A stretch of DNA of 64,000 bases. Origin: an uncultured Clostridia bacterium. GTDB lineage: Bacteria; Bacillota; Clostridia; Lachnospirales; CAG-274. Positions 26,089 to 34,470 of this stretch are shown piece after piece; the stretch's first letter is position 1, and every line of letters starts with the position of its first letter. The notes beneath the pieces are model-generated. The model worked only from the letters and a program-made list of their open reading frames with translations. It had not been told where the DNA came from and did no database searches. Location: assembly GCA_947589665.1 (NCBI GenBank), contig CANQBJ010000001.1, forward strand, positions 85,243 to 149,242. Reading direction: 5' to 3'. The translations under genes and the position numbers were made by a program.

Positions 26089-26344
26089 TAAAACCAGCTC
26101 CCTTTAAGGAGGTCATATATTCCGCAACATCCCTTCTGGCAGTTTCCTCATCTGTATCGTATTCCTTGAGTACTCTCTGCACAAGCTCCTCCTCGGAAAC
26201 ATCCTCTTCAAGATTCTTCCAGAGGAAGGCGCCTACATCGTTAAGCGTTATAACGCCGCTGAAATCCATTGTACCCTCGCCTACAGGCACTACTATATTG
26301 CTGCCTGCCACCTCTCTCAATAAATAACCGTCTTTTATCTTCAT
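26078..26344 (-). CDS. PqqD-family (RRE-like) small protein
   Basis: An 88-residue protein with the PqqD pattern: YLLREVAGSNIVVPVG, NDVGAFLWKNLEED and EELVQRVLKEYD near the winged-helix turn. PqqD domains bind precursor peptides and present them to modifying enzymes (RiPP recognition element). GGAGGAATAAGCT precedes ATG 26344. No radical SAM enzyme and no obvious precursor peptide gene lie beside it, so the partner is unclear. Confidence 0.85.
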   Translation of the reverse strand: MKIKDGYLLREVAGSNIVVPVGEGTMDFSGVITLNDVGAFLWKNLEEDVSEEELVQRVLKEYDTDEETARRDVAEYMTSLKGAGFIAD

Positions 26345-26347
26345 AGC

Positions 26348-27055
26348 TTATTCCTCCACTTTTATTCCGTTATAGCTTACCTCAGCCGCTTCCTCGGATA
26401 TATTGCAGCCCAGTCTGTAGAGCTTTACGCTGCTCAGTACTCTGTCCAGCATATCCAGAAGCATTATCATCCTGTCCTTTTCGGCAGGTCTTATGGTCTG
26501 CTGCATTACAAGGGGTATTGCCTCCACTGCCTTTATCTGCTTTACCCAGTTGTCCTCCGAGCGCTCTAAAAACACAATTGCTCCAAGAGGCACCTTCATA
26601 TTAAGGTTTCTGTCAGTCTTACCGCTCCAGGGGGTACCATATACCCAAAGCCTGTCGTCTACAAGCCTTATGGCGGGCTTATCGTCATTTATTATCCTTG
26701 CATTGTCCGCGCCGAAATGCTTTTGCCAAAGCTCCGTGTGTGTAGACTTTCCCGTACCGGGATCGGCGGAAAACAAATAGGCATAGCCGTCCTTTACAAC
26801 ACCGCTGCTGTGGAGCATAAAGCCGTTGAAGTGCAAAAGCGCCTCGTAAAATGCCGCTCCCGTATAGACATATTCTATATCATCTATTGTAAGATGAGGG
26901 CTTTCCCTATGCCACTGCTCCAATGTCTCGTCGGGAATATCTATTGTTATCTGAGGCTTTTCAAACTCAGTCTCATAGAACTTAGCCTGCTTAAGCATTG
27001 TGTCATATTTATATTTGATAAGCAAATCTATATCTGCAACTCTTAGTTTATGCAT
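26348..27055 (-). CDS. HPr kinase-like P-loop protein
   Basis: A 235-residue protein with an HprK C-terminal-type fold: GFMLHSSGVVKDG before the P-loop SADPGTGKSTHTELW (about 96-110), then ARIINDDKPAIR and YGTPWSGKTDRN. It lacks the N-terminal domain of housekeeping HprK. Relatives occur beside PqqD-like proteins in peptide-modification cassettes, where they may phosphorylate or shuttle a substrate. GGAG precedes ATG 27055 with seven bases spacing; in-frame ATGs upstream are too close to it. First gene of the trio. Confidence 0.8.
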   Translation of the reverse strand: MHKLRVADIDLLIKYKYDTMLKQAKFYETEFEKPQITIDIPDETLEQWHRESPHLTIDDIEYVYTGAAFYEALLHFNGFMLHSSGVVKDGYAYLFSADPGTGKSTHTELWQKHFGADNARIINDDKPAIRLVDDRLWVYGTPWSGKTDRNLNMKVPLGAIVFLERSEDNWVKQIKAVEAIPLVMQQTIRPAEKDRMIMLLDMLDRVLSSVKLYRLGCNISEEAAEVSYNGIKVEE

Positions 27056-27075
27056 AAACATACTCCTTTTGTACA

Positions 27076-27104
27076 AGTATAGCACAGTTACCCGAAACTA
27101 ACAA
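27076..27104 (-). promoter_or_regulatory. Promoter of the HprK-like / PqqD / peptidase trio
   Basis: Minus strand TTGTTA (27104-27099), 17-bp spacer, TATACT (27081-27076), just upstream of AAAGGAG and the first ATG. Confidence 0.6.
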
Positions 27105-27111
27105 GCATTTT

Positions 27112-28860
27112 TTATTTTTTCCCAATTATAGCAAAAAGGTCCTCTGCAATGGAAAGCCTGTTAAATGGTATTATAAAGTAAAAGCCGTCTGCAAAGTCAT
27201 ATACCTTGTCCATGACCTCCCCGGATATATCAATACCCACCTTCTGCGCCTCAGCCCTTGTCATATCGGGAGAAAACCTTTGCACAACACTGCGGGGAAC
27301 GGTTATTCCCGTAAGCTCATTTTTGATAAAAAGGGCATTTGTATAGCTTACAAGGGGCATTATTCCCACAAGCATTTTAGCGGAGCTTATATGCTTTTTT
27401 ATATCCCTGAGTACGGCTATATCCTTATCGTCATATACAGGCTGAGTCAGAAAAAATTCCGCTCCAGCCTCTTCCTTGAGCCTTATCCTCTCTATCTCCG
27501 TTTCTATGTTTCTTCTGGCATAATTTATGGCTCCGCCGTAGGATACTCTGCTGTCGGCAAGCTGTATGTCGTTCATTTCCCTTATGTATTCCATAAGCTT
27601 TACGGAATCGAAATTGAAAACGCCTTTTATATTATCTCTGCTTGTGCTTGGCACAGGGTCTCCCGTAATAACAAGGAAATTCCGTATATCGTTTATATAT
27701 GCGCCTAAAAGCTGAGAGCCTATGCCTATGGCATTCTTGTCACGGCAGCATATATGGGGCATTACATTCACACCTGTTTCCCGCGCTACCTTTATACTCA
27801 TAAGTACGGAGTCCGCCCTTGTTCTTCCGCTGGGGGAATCCGCAAAGGTTATAACGTCTACATTTTGCTTTTTAAGGTAATTGGCAGTTTCCATAAGAGC
27901 GGTACAGTCTCCGTTCTTAGGGGGATCAAGCTCTACGGCAATTATTTTGCTACCCTTTCCCTTGTCTGCAAAGAATACATTTGACCTGCCGCTTTTATGT
28001 GAGCCTGTGGTCTTTTCAGCCTTGTGCCTGTGGGGGACAAATGTCCTTTCAAGGCTTACGGCATCGCCTACAGCCTTTATATACCGCGGGTCCGTACCGC
28101 AGCAGCCTCCCAGTATATCGGCATATTCCGCAATTTCCGCCATTTTGCCCGCATAGTAATTTATATTGTCCAGAAAAACCATTCTGTCCTGTATCACAGA
28201 GGGATAGCTGGCATTGGGCAGAGCAGTTATGAACTTATCCGTATTTATATCTGCATCCCTTAATACCTTAAGAAGATGTCCCGGACCTATGCCGCAGTTA
28301 AAGCCCATAGCGTCTATTTCCGCTATAGCGCCTGCCTTCTCCATAAGCCGTCTTGCGCTTATGCCCTCTTCTGTGTAGCCGTGCTGATTAACGCAGAACT
28401 GCGTTATTATAAAAGCGTCCTTTTTTCTCTCTTTTATATGCCTTATGACCTCTGTTACAGGCTCGATCTCAGAAAATGTCTCAAATACAAATATGCTGCC
28501 GCCCTTTTCTATAAAGGTATCTGCAATAGTATAGTAGTCCTCTTCGTTTCCCGGACCTATGTCACAGGCAACAAATACATCGTCTCCTGCCGCCCTTACG
28601 GCAATATCATAGGCGGCGGCAATATTTTCCTTAAGCTCCGCCTCAGTACAGTTAAGGCCTGTCCTGTTGCTTTCAAAGGTATTTGTCCTTATGAGCCTTG
28701 CGCCCTTTTCGATATAAGCCCTGTGTACACTGTATACAGCCTCGCTGTCCTCGGTATTTGCCTTTTCAGCCATGATATCTGGGTGTACAGAGGCAAAATA
28801 TGTGCCGAAGGCGCCATCGCACAGAAGTCTGTGTTCCTTAAGATATTTTCGTATATCCAT
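27112..28860 (-). CDS. Bifunctional homocysteine S-methyltransferase / methylenetetrahydrofolate reductase
   Basis: A 582-residue fusion like Bacillus YitJ. The N-terminal barrel (about 1-285) has DGAFGTYF, GFNCGIGPG and the zinc-binding GGCCGTDPRYI. The C-terminal MTHFR barrel (about 300-582) has VELDPPKNGD, VMPHICCRD, FLVITGDP and FFLTQPVYD. Together they reduce 5,10-methylene-THF and pass the methyl group to homocysteine for methionine. ATG 28860 follows GGTGAG. It lies 11 bp after the lipoprotein gene. No SAM riboswitch was seen upstream. Confidence 0.92.
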   Translation of the reverse strand: MDIRKYLKEHRLLCDGAFGTYFASVHPDIMAEKANTEDSEAVYSVHRAYIEKGARLIRTNTFESNRTGLNCTEAELKENIAAAYDIAVRAAGDDVFVACDIGPGNEEDYYTIADTFIEKGGSIFVFETFSEIEPVTEVIRHIKERKKDAFIITQFCVNQHGYTEEGISARRLMEKAGAIAEIDAMGFNCGIGPGHLLKVLRDADINTDKFITALPNASYPSVIQDRMVFLDNINYYAGKMAEIAEYADILGGCCGTDPRYIKAVGDAVSLERTFVPHRHKAEKTTGSHKSGRSNVFFADKGKGSKIIAVELDPPKNGDCTALMETANYLKKQNVDVITFADSPSGRTRADSVLMSIKVARETGVNVMPHICCRDKNAIGIGSQLLGAYINDIRNFLVITGDPVPSTSRDNIKGVFNFDSVKLMEYIREMNDIQLADSRVSYGGAINYARRNIETEIERIRLKEEAGAEFFLTQPVYDDKDIAVLRDIKKHISSAKMLVGIMPLVSYTNALFIKNELTGITVPRSVVQRFSPDMTRAEAQKVGIDISGEVMDKVYDFADGFYFIIPFNRLSIAEDLFAIIGKK

Positions 28861-28871
28861 ATATCTCACCG

Positions 28872-29552
28872 TTACAGAAGCTGACAGAATATACCGTGTA
28901 CATAATCATTTACAATATAAAATCTCATGATATAGCCTGACTTTCTTGTAGCCTCGCTGAAGTCCTGACCCTTCGGAGTAATGACTCTTTCCACATTTCC
29001 CTGATCATCGGCTACTGTAAAATACAGGTCTATGGTATAGCTGCCATCATCATGCTGATTTGTGATATATTCCTCGTTTTCTTCATCTATTAAATAGGCA
29101 TTTATTATCTCTTCTACCTTAGAGCAGTTCTTGTCCGTGTCCGTAACCGCAACGCCTGTAGTAACTATACCCTTTGAATTGGTAAGAGGTATCCTGCCGC
29201 CCTGGTATACAAAATCGGTTACAACATTATTCTCAACAGCTTGTCCATCTTTATCTGTCTGCAATATCTTGCCCGAATTCATTACAACTCCCTTTGAAGC
29301 CTCCTCAGCCTTCTCGTCGTCATACTCTACTGTCTCCGGGTCCACTCCAAGTACCGCAACTGCCTTAGAGGGATAGTTATCATCATCCAGAGTATAGAGT
29401 ATAAAGTCATTTATACTGTATTTTCCCGGTACTGTAGTACCCTTTACAATACTCTCCTCGGCAGCGGTATTTTCAGGCACTTCTGCGGCATCCCTTCCGC
29501 AGCCTGATAATATAAGGACCGATAACATAGCCAAACACAATAATTTTTTCAT
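28872..29552 (-). CDS. Lipoprotein of unknown function
   Basis: A 226-residue protein with a lipoprotein signal MKKLLCLAMLSVLILSGCG (lipobox LSGC) and an acidic, Ala/Glu-rich linker. A globular domain of about 170 residues has SINDFILYTLDDDNYPSKAV and ITPKGQDFSEATRKSGYIM. I do not recognise the family. It shares a transcript with the methionine-synthesis fusion, but nothing in it suggests a metabolic role. GGAGGTTTATT precedes ATG 29552. Confidence 0.72.
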   Translation of the reverse strand: MKKLLCLAMLSVLILSGCGRDAAEVPENTAAEESIVKGTTVPGKYSINDFILYTLDDDNYPSKAVAVLGVDPETVEYDDEKAEEASKGVVMNSGKILQTDKDGQAVENNVVTDFVYQGGRIPLTNSKGIVTTGVAVTDTDKNCSKVEEIINAYLIDEENEEYITNQHDDGSYTIDLYFTVADDQGNVERVITPKGQDFSEATRKSGYIMRFYIVNDYVHGIFCQLL

Positions 29553-29644
29553 AATAAACCTCCGTTATTTATATAATATTTGTAATTTTTCTCTTCAATA
29601 TACTTTAACTGCAGTACATATGACAGAAATCCGTACATACTCCT

Positions 29645-29672
29645 ATTTTATCAGATAATTACGCCTTGTCAA
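29645..29672 (-). promoter_or_regulatory. Promoter of the lipoprotein / HMT-MTHFR unit
   Basis: Minus strand TTGACA (29672-29667), 16-bp spacer, TAAAAT (29650-29645), about 90 bp before the lipoprotein start. Confidence 0.65.
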
Positions 29673-29734
29673 TAATTACTGTCAATTTAGTATACCACAA
29701 CTTTACGGGTATTTCAAACAGACAAAAGAAAAAA

Positions 29735-29751
29735 GGGTCTCTTAGAGACCC
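29735..29751 (-). terminator. Terminator of the Cys/Gly/Asn-rich small protein gene
   Basis: GGGTCTC-TTA-GAGACCC stem followed by six T on the minus strand, 12 bp after the stop codon. Confidence 0.75.
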
Positions 29752-29762
29752 CCAACAATACA

Positions 29763-29954
29763 TCAGCACTTGTTGTCACAAATACCGCCTATGCCATTAT
29801 TTCCGCAGCAGCAGAAAAGAAGTATAAGGATAATTATCCATGAGCAGTCGTTGTTGCCACAGCCGCCGAAAAGATTACCTACTCCATTGTTATTTCCGCA
29901 GCAGAAAAGAAGAATAATGATGATCCATAAAGTATTGTTGTTACCGCAACCCAT
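29763..29954 (-). CDS. Small Cys/Gly/Asn-rich repeat protein
   Basis: A 63-residue protein built of two nearly identical units: GCGNNNTLWIIIILLFCCGNN and GCGNNDCSWIIILILLFCCCGNN. Each is a glycine-cysteine-asparagine turn followed by a hydrophobic WIII..LLFCC strand or helix. Twelve cysteines in total. GGAGGTAACTTAT precedes ATG 29954 and a terminator follows, so it is a real monocistronic gene. Similar proteins in clostridia are sometimes labelled chorion-class high-cysteine proteins. A membrane or spore-coat structural role is possible, unproven. Confidence 0.75.
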   Translation of the reverse strand: MGCGNNNTLWIIIILLFCCGNNNGVGNLFGGCGNNDCSWIIILILLFCCCGNNGIGGICDNKC

Positions 29955-30047
29955 ATAAGTTACCTCCAATTTCTAATACAATTCAATTTTATGCGGGAGT
30001 ACGGAAATATTGCAGGTCCACATTAAAAAAATTTAATTTTTATGCAG

Positions 30048-30076
30048 TTGAAATAAATAATAAATTATGGTATATT
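30048..30076 (+). promoter_or_regulatory. Promoter of the transporter-proBA operon
   Basis: TTGAAA (30048-30053), 17-bp spacer, TATATT (30071-30076), 28 bp before the transporter start. No T-box or other leader is visible. Confidence 0.72.
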
Positions 30077-30103
30077 CTATAGATAGTGAAAAGAGGGAAT
30101 AAT

Positions 30104-31000
30104 ATGTACAGCATATACATAGTGACAGCGGCAGTGCTGTGGGGTATAATAAGCCTGTTTTCAACAGAGCTTAAGGCCTGCGGCTTAAGTCCCGGCGGCA
30201 TAGTTGCGGTGCGCAGCTTCGGTGCGGCGGCAGTGCTGTCGCTGATATTTCTTATAAAGGATAAAAGTATTTTTAAAATAGAGCTTAAGGATATAAAATA
30301 TTTCATAGGTACGGGAATAATAAGCTTTGTATGGTTCAACTGGTGTCTTTTCACATCGATGAACGAGTGTACAACAGCCATAGCGGTGGTATTGCTCTAT
30401 ACCGCTCCCGTGTTCGTGGTATTCTTGTCAGCGCTGATATTTAAGGAAAGGCTTACAGCCTTAAAGCTTACGTCCCTTGTTATGACGATTTTAGGCTGCG
30501 CCTTTGTTACGGGTATTGCAGGCGGAGATATAAACGGAACTCCCTTCGGCATAATATGCGGCATAGGCTCAGGGCTTTTCTATGGGCTATACAGTATATT
30601 CGGCCGCTTTGCCCTCAATAAGTACAGAGATGTGACAGTTACCGTATATACCTTTATATTTGCGGCAATAGGCTCAATACCCCTTTGCCATAGGGCTGAG
30701 ATATCCTCTGTGCTTTCACAGCCACGGGGAGCGCTGACATCGGCGCTTATAGTACTTCTTTCAACGGTAACTCCTTTCCTTTTATATACAAAGGGACTTT
30801 CAAGGGTAGAATCGGGCACAGCATCTATACTGGCGACTATCGAACCGGCAGTGGGAGTGCTTGTAAGCGTATTCATACTTCGCCAGCAGCTTACTTTTAC
30901 AAGCCTTGTAGGAATAATACTTATATTTTCCGCAGCTATAATACTTAATATAAAATGGGAGAGCAGAAATGGAATACAGACAAAGACTGAAAAATTATAA
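30104..31000 (+). CDS. EamA / drug-metabolite transporter family protein
   Basis: A 298-residue inner-membrane protein with ten predicted helices in two EamA repeats (about 1-140 and 145-295), including VLLYTAPVFVVFLSALIFKERL and ATIEPAVGVLVSVFILRQ. Such proteins export or import amino acids or metabolites; substrate unknown. GAGGG precedes ATG 30104. Its end overlaps proB by 32 bp, so it may move proline or a related compound (inference). Confidence 0.87.
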   Translation: MYSIYIVTAAVLWGIISLFSTELKACGLSPGGIVAVRSFGAAAVLSLIFLIKDKSIFKIELKDIKYFIGTGIISFVWFNWCLFTSMNECTTAIAVVLLYTAPVFVVFLSALIFKERLTALKLTSLVMTILGCAFVTGIAGGDINGTPFGIICGIGSGLFYGLYSIFGRFALNKYRDVTVTVYTFIFAAIGSIPLCHRAEISSVLSQPRGALTSALIVLLSTVTPFLLYTKGLSRVESGTASILATIEPAVGVLVSVFILRQQLTFTSLVGIILIFSAAIILNIKWESRNGIQTKTEKL

Positions 31001-31775
31001 AAGAATAATAATAAAGGTAGGAACGACATCCCTTACATATGAAAACGGCAAATTCAATCTCCGTAAAATGGAGCGCTTTGCAAAGGTGCTTACAGACCTG
31101 AGAAACAGGGATATAGACGTTGTGCTGGTGTCCTCTGGTGCCATAGCCGTAGGCGCTGAAAAGCTGGGCTTAAGCGAAAGACCTAGGGACGTCATAGGCA
31201 AGCAGGCATCCTCAGCCGTAGGTCAGGCTATACTTATGCAGATGTACGAGAGATTTTTCGGCGAGTACAATCAGAAGATAGCACAAATACTTCTTACAAA
31301 GCCTGTTTTTGATGCAGAACATAAGAAAAGGAACGCAAGCAATACCTTCAACAAGCTTTTTGAGCTTAAGGTAATACCTATAGTAAATGAAAACGATACC
31401 GTAGCAACAGACGAGTTTAACGAGTTTTCGGACAACGATACCCTTTCAGCCTATGTTGCGGCTATCGTAAAGGGAGACCTGCTTATAATACTTTCAGATA
31501 TAGACGGTATGTATACCTCAGACCCCAACAAGGACGAAAGGGCAGAAATGATAAATGTAGTGCCTGATATAACAGACGAGATATATTCCCTTGCGGGAGG
31601 CTCTGCGTCCATGTTTGGCACAGGCGGTATGATAACAAAGGTGCAGGCGGCGGACTTCCTCAGCAAAAGAGGTATAGATATGGTCATAGCTTCGGGAGAA
31701 AGCCCCGATGTGATACACGACATACTTGAGGGAAACAATGTAGGCACTCTTTTCGTAGGTAAAAGAAATGAATAA
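30969..31775 (+). CDS. proB: Glutamate 5-kinase
   Basis: Phosphorylates glutamate, the first step of proline synthesis. The 268-residue amino-acid kinase domain shows IIIKVGTTSLTYENGK, VSSGAIAVGAEKLGL, IVNENDTVATDE, SDIDGMYTSDP and FGTGGMITKVQAA. The C-terminal PUA domain of the E. coli enzyme is absent, a common short form. GGGAGAG precedes ATG 30969, inside the transporter reading frame. Proline feedback would act on the kinase domain itself. Confidence 0.95.
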   Translation: MEYRQRLKNYKRIIIKVGTTSLTYENGKFNLRKMERFAKVLTDLRNRDIDVVLVSSGAIAVGAEKLGLSERPRDVIGKQASSAVGQAILMQMYERFFGEYNQKIAQILLTKPVFDAEHKKRNASNTFNKLFELKVIPIVNENDTVATDEFNEFSDNDTLSAYVAAIVKGDLLIILSDIDGMYTSDPNKDERAEMINVVPDITDEIYSLAGGSASMFGTGGMITKVQAADFLSKRGIDMVIASGESPDVIHDILEGNNVGTLFVGKRNE

Positions 31776-32301
31776 GCTTGAAATACGCAAAAAATTCAGA
31801 GAAATAAGGCAGACTGCCGCTCCCTCGTCAATAACCGATAAAATATATGCCTCCGAGTACTACAGGCTTGCAGAGAAAATATTTACATTTGTAAGCTATG
31901 GCAGTGAAATAGATACGATACCCTTTATAAAAAGGGCGTTAAAGGACGGCAAGACTACAGCAGTGCCTGTGATGCTCAATAAGGGTGAAATGGTATTTAT
32001 TGAAATAAGCTCCCTTGCCGAGCTTACTCCAAATAAATACGGCATACCAGAACCAAAATATAATGAAGAAAAGCTTCTGATCTCAGACAGTAAAACCCTT
32101 ATAGCCGTACCTGGGCTTGCCTTTGACAAGGATAAATACAGGATAGGCTACGGCGGAGGATATTATGACAGATACCTGAGCAAAAATGAATATATGGTGT
32201 CGGCAGGCTTGTGCTATGAAGCACAGCTTACAGAAAGCCTGCCCAGAGAAGAAACGGACATACCCGTTGATATTATAGTAACGGAGGGAAGAATAATATG
32301 A
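31768..32301 (+). CDS. 5-formyltetrahydrofolate cyclo-ligase
   Basis: A 177-residue cytoplasmic enzyme converting 5-formyl-THF to methenyl-THF with ATP. Motifs: N-terminal KLEIRKKFREIRQTA, then VPGLAFDKDKYRIGYGGGYYDRYL, the nucleotide- and folate-binding signature. It overlaps proB by 8 bp and proA by 4 bp, so translation of all three is coupled although the enzyme is not part of proline synthesis. Ribosome site for ATG 31768 is weak. Confidence 0.93.
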   Translation: MNKLEIRKKFREIRQTAAPSSITDKIYASEYYRLAEKIFTFVSYGSEIDTIPFIKRALKDGKTTAVPVMLNKGEMVFIEISSLAELTPNKYGIPEPKYNEEKLLISDSKTLIAVPGLAFDKDKYRIGYGGGYYDRYLSKNEYMVSAGLCYEAQLTESLPREETDIPVDIIVTEGRII

Positions 32302-33545
32302 AAACTCTTACAGAAATGGGAAAAGACGCTCTTACCGCCAAAAGAGCCATAGCAAAGCTGACTACGGGAGATAAAAACCAGCTTCTTTTAAGCTGCGCTG
32401 AGGCTTTAAGGCATAACTGCGACAGCATAATATCTGCCAATGCCATTGACCTTGACAATGGCAGGGAGAACGGTATCAAGGCATCGCTCATAGACAGGCT
32501 TACCCTTAACAGGGACAGGATATTTGCTATGGCAGAGGGGCTTGAGCAGATCGCCGAGCTTCCCGATCCCATAGGCCAATTTGAGAATATGAAAACACTG
32601 CCAAACGGACTTATAGTAGGGCAGAAAAGAGTACCTATGGGTGTAATAGGCATAATATATGAGGCAAGACCCAATGTCACCTCAGATGCTTTCGGACTTT
32701 GCATAAAGGCGGGAAGCGCCGTTATATTAAGAGGAGGCAAGGAGGCAATTAACTCCAACAGAGCAGTGGTATCCGTGTTCAAGGACAGTATAAGAGCTAT
32801 GGGCATAGATGAAAATATAGTTCAGCTTGTGGAGGATACCTCAAGGGAAAGCGCAAATCAGATGATGAAAATGAACGGATATATAGACGTGCTTATACCG
32901 AGAGGCGGAGCAGGTCTTATACAGAGCGTGGTGCAGAATTCTACCGTTCCCGTTATAGAAACGGGAGTAGGCAACTGCCATGTATTTGCCGATGAAAGCG
33001 CAGATATAGATATGGCAGTGAATATAATAGTAAATGCCAAGGCTCAGAGACCCGGAGTATGCAATGCCGCCGAAACATTTCTTGTGCATAAGAACATAGC
33101 GGAGAAATTACTTCCTCCCGCTGTTGCGGCACTCAGGAAAAAGGGTGTCGAGATAAGAGGCGACGAAAGAGTACAGGCTGTAATTCCCGATGTCAAGCCT
33201 GCTACAGAGGAGGACTGGGCAACGGAATACCTGGACTATATTCTTGCCGTAAAGGTAGTGGACAGCATAGACGAGGCTATAGACCATATTGCAAAATATT
33301 CCACAGGACATTCCGAGTGTATAGTGAGCCAAAGCTATGAAAACACACAGAGATTTTTAAATGAGATAGATTCAGCCGCCGTATATGTAAATGCGTCTAC
33401 AAGGTTTACAGATGGCAATGAATTCGGCTTCGGCGCAGAAATAGGCATAAGCACTCAGAAGCTCCACGCAAGAGGTCCTATGGGACTTAAGGAACTGACT
33501 ACTACAAAATATGTTATATACGGTAATGGTCAGGTAAGAAAATAA
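32298..33545 (+). CDS. proA: Gamma-glutamyl phosphate reductase
   Basis: A 415-residue NADPH-dependent reductase giving glutamate-5-semialdehyde, the second step of proline synthesis. It has the aldehyde dehydrogenase fold with VGQKRVPMGVIGIIYEARPN, ILRGGKEAINSN, DVLIPRGGAGLI and the catalytic Cys in QRPGVCNAAETFLVH. C-terminal FGFGAEIGISTQKLHARGP is typical. GGAGGGAAG precedes ATG 32298. Confidence 0.96.
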   Translation: MKTLTEMGKDALTAKRAIAKLTTGDKNQLLLSCAEALRHNCDSIISANAIDLDNGRENGIKASLIDRLTLNRDRIFAMAEGLEQIAELPDPIGQFENMKTLPNGLIVGQKRVPMGVIGIIYEARPNVTSDAFGLCIKAGSAVILRGGKEAINSNRAVVSVFKDSIRAMGIDENIVQLVEDTSRESANQMMKMNGYIDVLIPRGGAGLIQSVVQNSTVPVIETGVGNCHVFADESADIDMAVNIIVNAKAQRPGVCNAAETFLVHKNIAEKLLPPAVAALRKKGVEIRGDERVQAVIPDVKPATEEDWATEYLDYILAVKVVDSIDEAIDHIAKYSTGHSECIVSQSYENTQRFLNEIDSAAVYVNASTRFTDGNEFGFGAEIGISTQKLHARGPMGLKELTTTKYVIYGNGQVRK

Positions 33546-33558
33546 ATGAGGTATAGGT

Positions 33559-34464
33559 ATGGTTGGCAGTACAATACAAAGTCGAATAGATGAAAATGGT
33601 AAATTAATTATAGAAAAAATCCCACATGAAAGTAATCTAATTATTATCCATACTATCATATGGGTTATTGTAGTTTTATTAATAATTGTTTTTATTGCTT
33701 TATTGCTACGTTACATAATTGCTAAAAAATATGAAAATGAAGTTATTAAACATAGTAAAAGATATAACAAACTACAAGAAATAAACAAAATATACAGTAA
33801 TAAATTCTGTGATTTAGCACCGGAAAACATCTATAATAAAAAAATGAACAATAAAAATCAGTTCGACTTATTTAATTATGACAAGTTTTTTATGAATACT
33901 ATAAAGCAAGAAAAAGAGTTTTATGTTAAAGCTTTGAATAAAGCAAATAATAATAAAAATTTCTTTCAAGATTACATAAATGAAATTAATTCTATTGCTC
34001 CCGATACAGAAATAGAAAATAAACGATTTAAATCACTGTATACAAAGATTGAAAACAAATTATTTGATAAAGAAAAGTTATCACCCGTTACTTCAATTAA
34101 AATGACATGCAATTTAAGTTATACAAGTCCTAAAGGAAGAAATCATTACAAGAAAGATTTTCATTACGATGCTGATGATATCAATAAAAAACTTGAATAC
34201 ATTGACGAATATAATAATTATACGGAAACAAAAGAATATCAAAGAAAATTAATGACTCCGACATTAAGATACGAAATCATGCAAAGAGATGGCTTTAAAT
34301 GTGTACTCTGCGGTCGCACTGCTGAAGATGGTGTAAAACTGCAAGTTGATCATATAAAGCCTGTTTCAAAGGGAGGTAAAACAATTAAAGAAAATCTGAG
34401 AACATTATGTAATGAATGTAATTTAGGTAAAAGAGATAAATATGACGAAAATGGATTGAATTGA
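33559..34464 (+). CDS. Membrane-anchored HNH endonuclease-like protein
   Basis: A 301-residue protein: a short cytoplasmic or exposed start, one transmembrane helix (about 28-55), and a Lys/Asn/Glu-rich helical middle (about 60-230). A C-terminal HNH domain follows: RYEIMQRDGFKCVLCGRTA, LQVDHIKPVSKGGK and NLRTLCNECNLGKRDK, with both zinc CxxC pairs. Base composition is far more AT-rich than proA and sfsA on either side, indicating transfer. It separates sfsA from what looks like the original GAGGT ribosome site, now serving this gene. A restriction or defence effector is plausible, not shown. Confidence 0.82.
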   Translation: MVGSTIQSRIDENGKLIIEKIPHESNLIIIHTIIWVIVVLLIIVFIALLLRYIIAKKYENEVIKHSKRYNKLQEINKIYSNKFCDLAPENIYNKKMNNKNQFDLFNYDKFFMNTIKQEKEFYVKALNKANNNKNFFQDYINEINSIAPDTEIENKRFKSLYTKIENKLFDKEKLSPVTSIKMTCNLSYTSPKGRNHYKKDFHYDADDINKKLEYIDEYNNYTETKEYQRKLMTPTLRYEIMQRDGFKCVLCGRTAEDGVKLQVDHIKPVSKGGKTIKENLRTLCNECNLGKRDKYDENGLN

Positions 34465-34470
34465 TAGAAA

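Noticed and set aside
29553..29762. SAM riboswitch upstream of the methionine-related unit
   Set aside because: Only a TTGACA/TAAAAT promoter and a short leader were seen; no S-box stem pattern or terminator before the lipoprotein gene.
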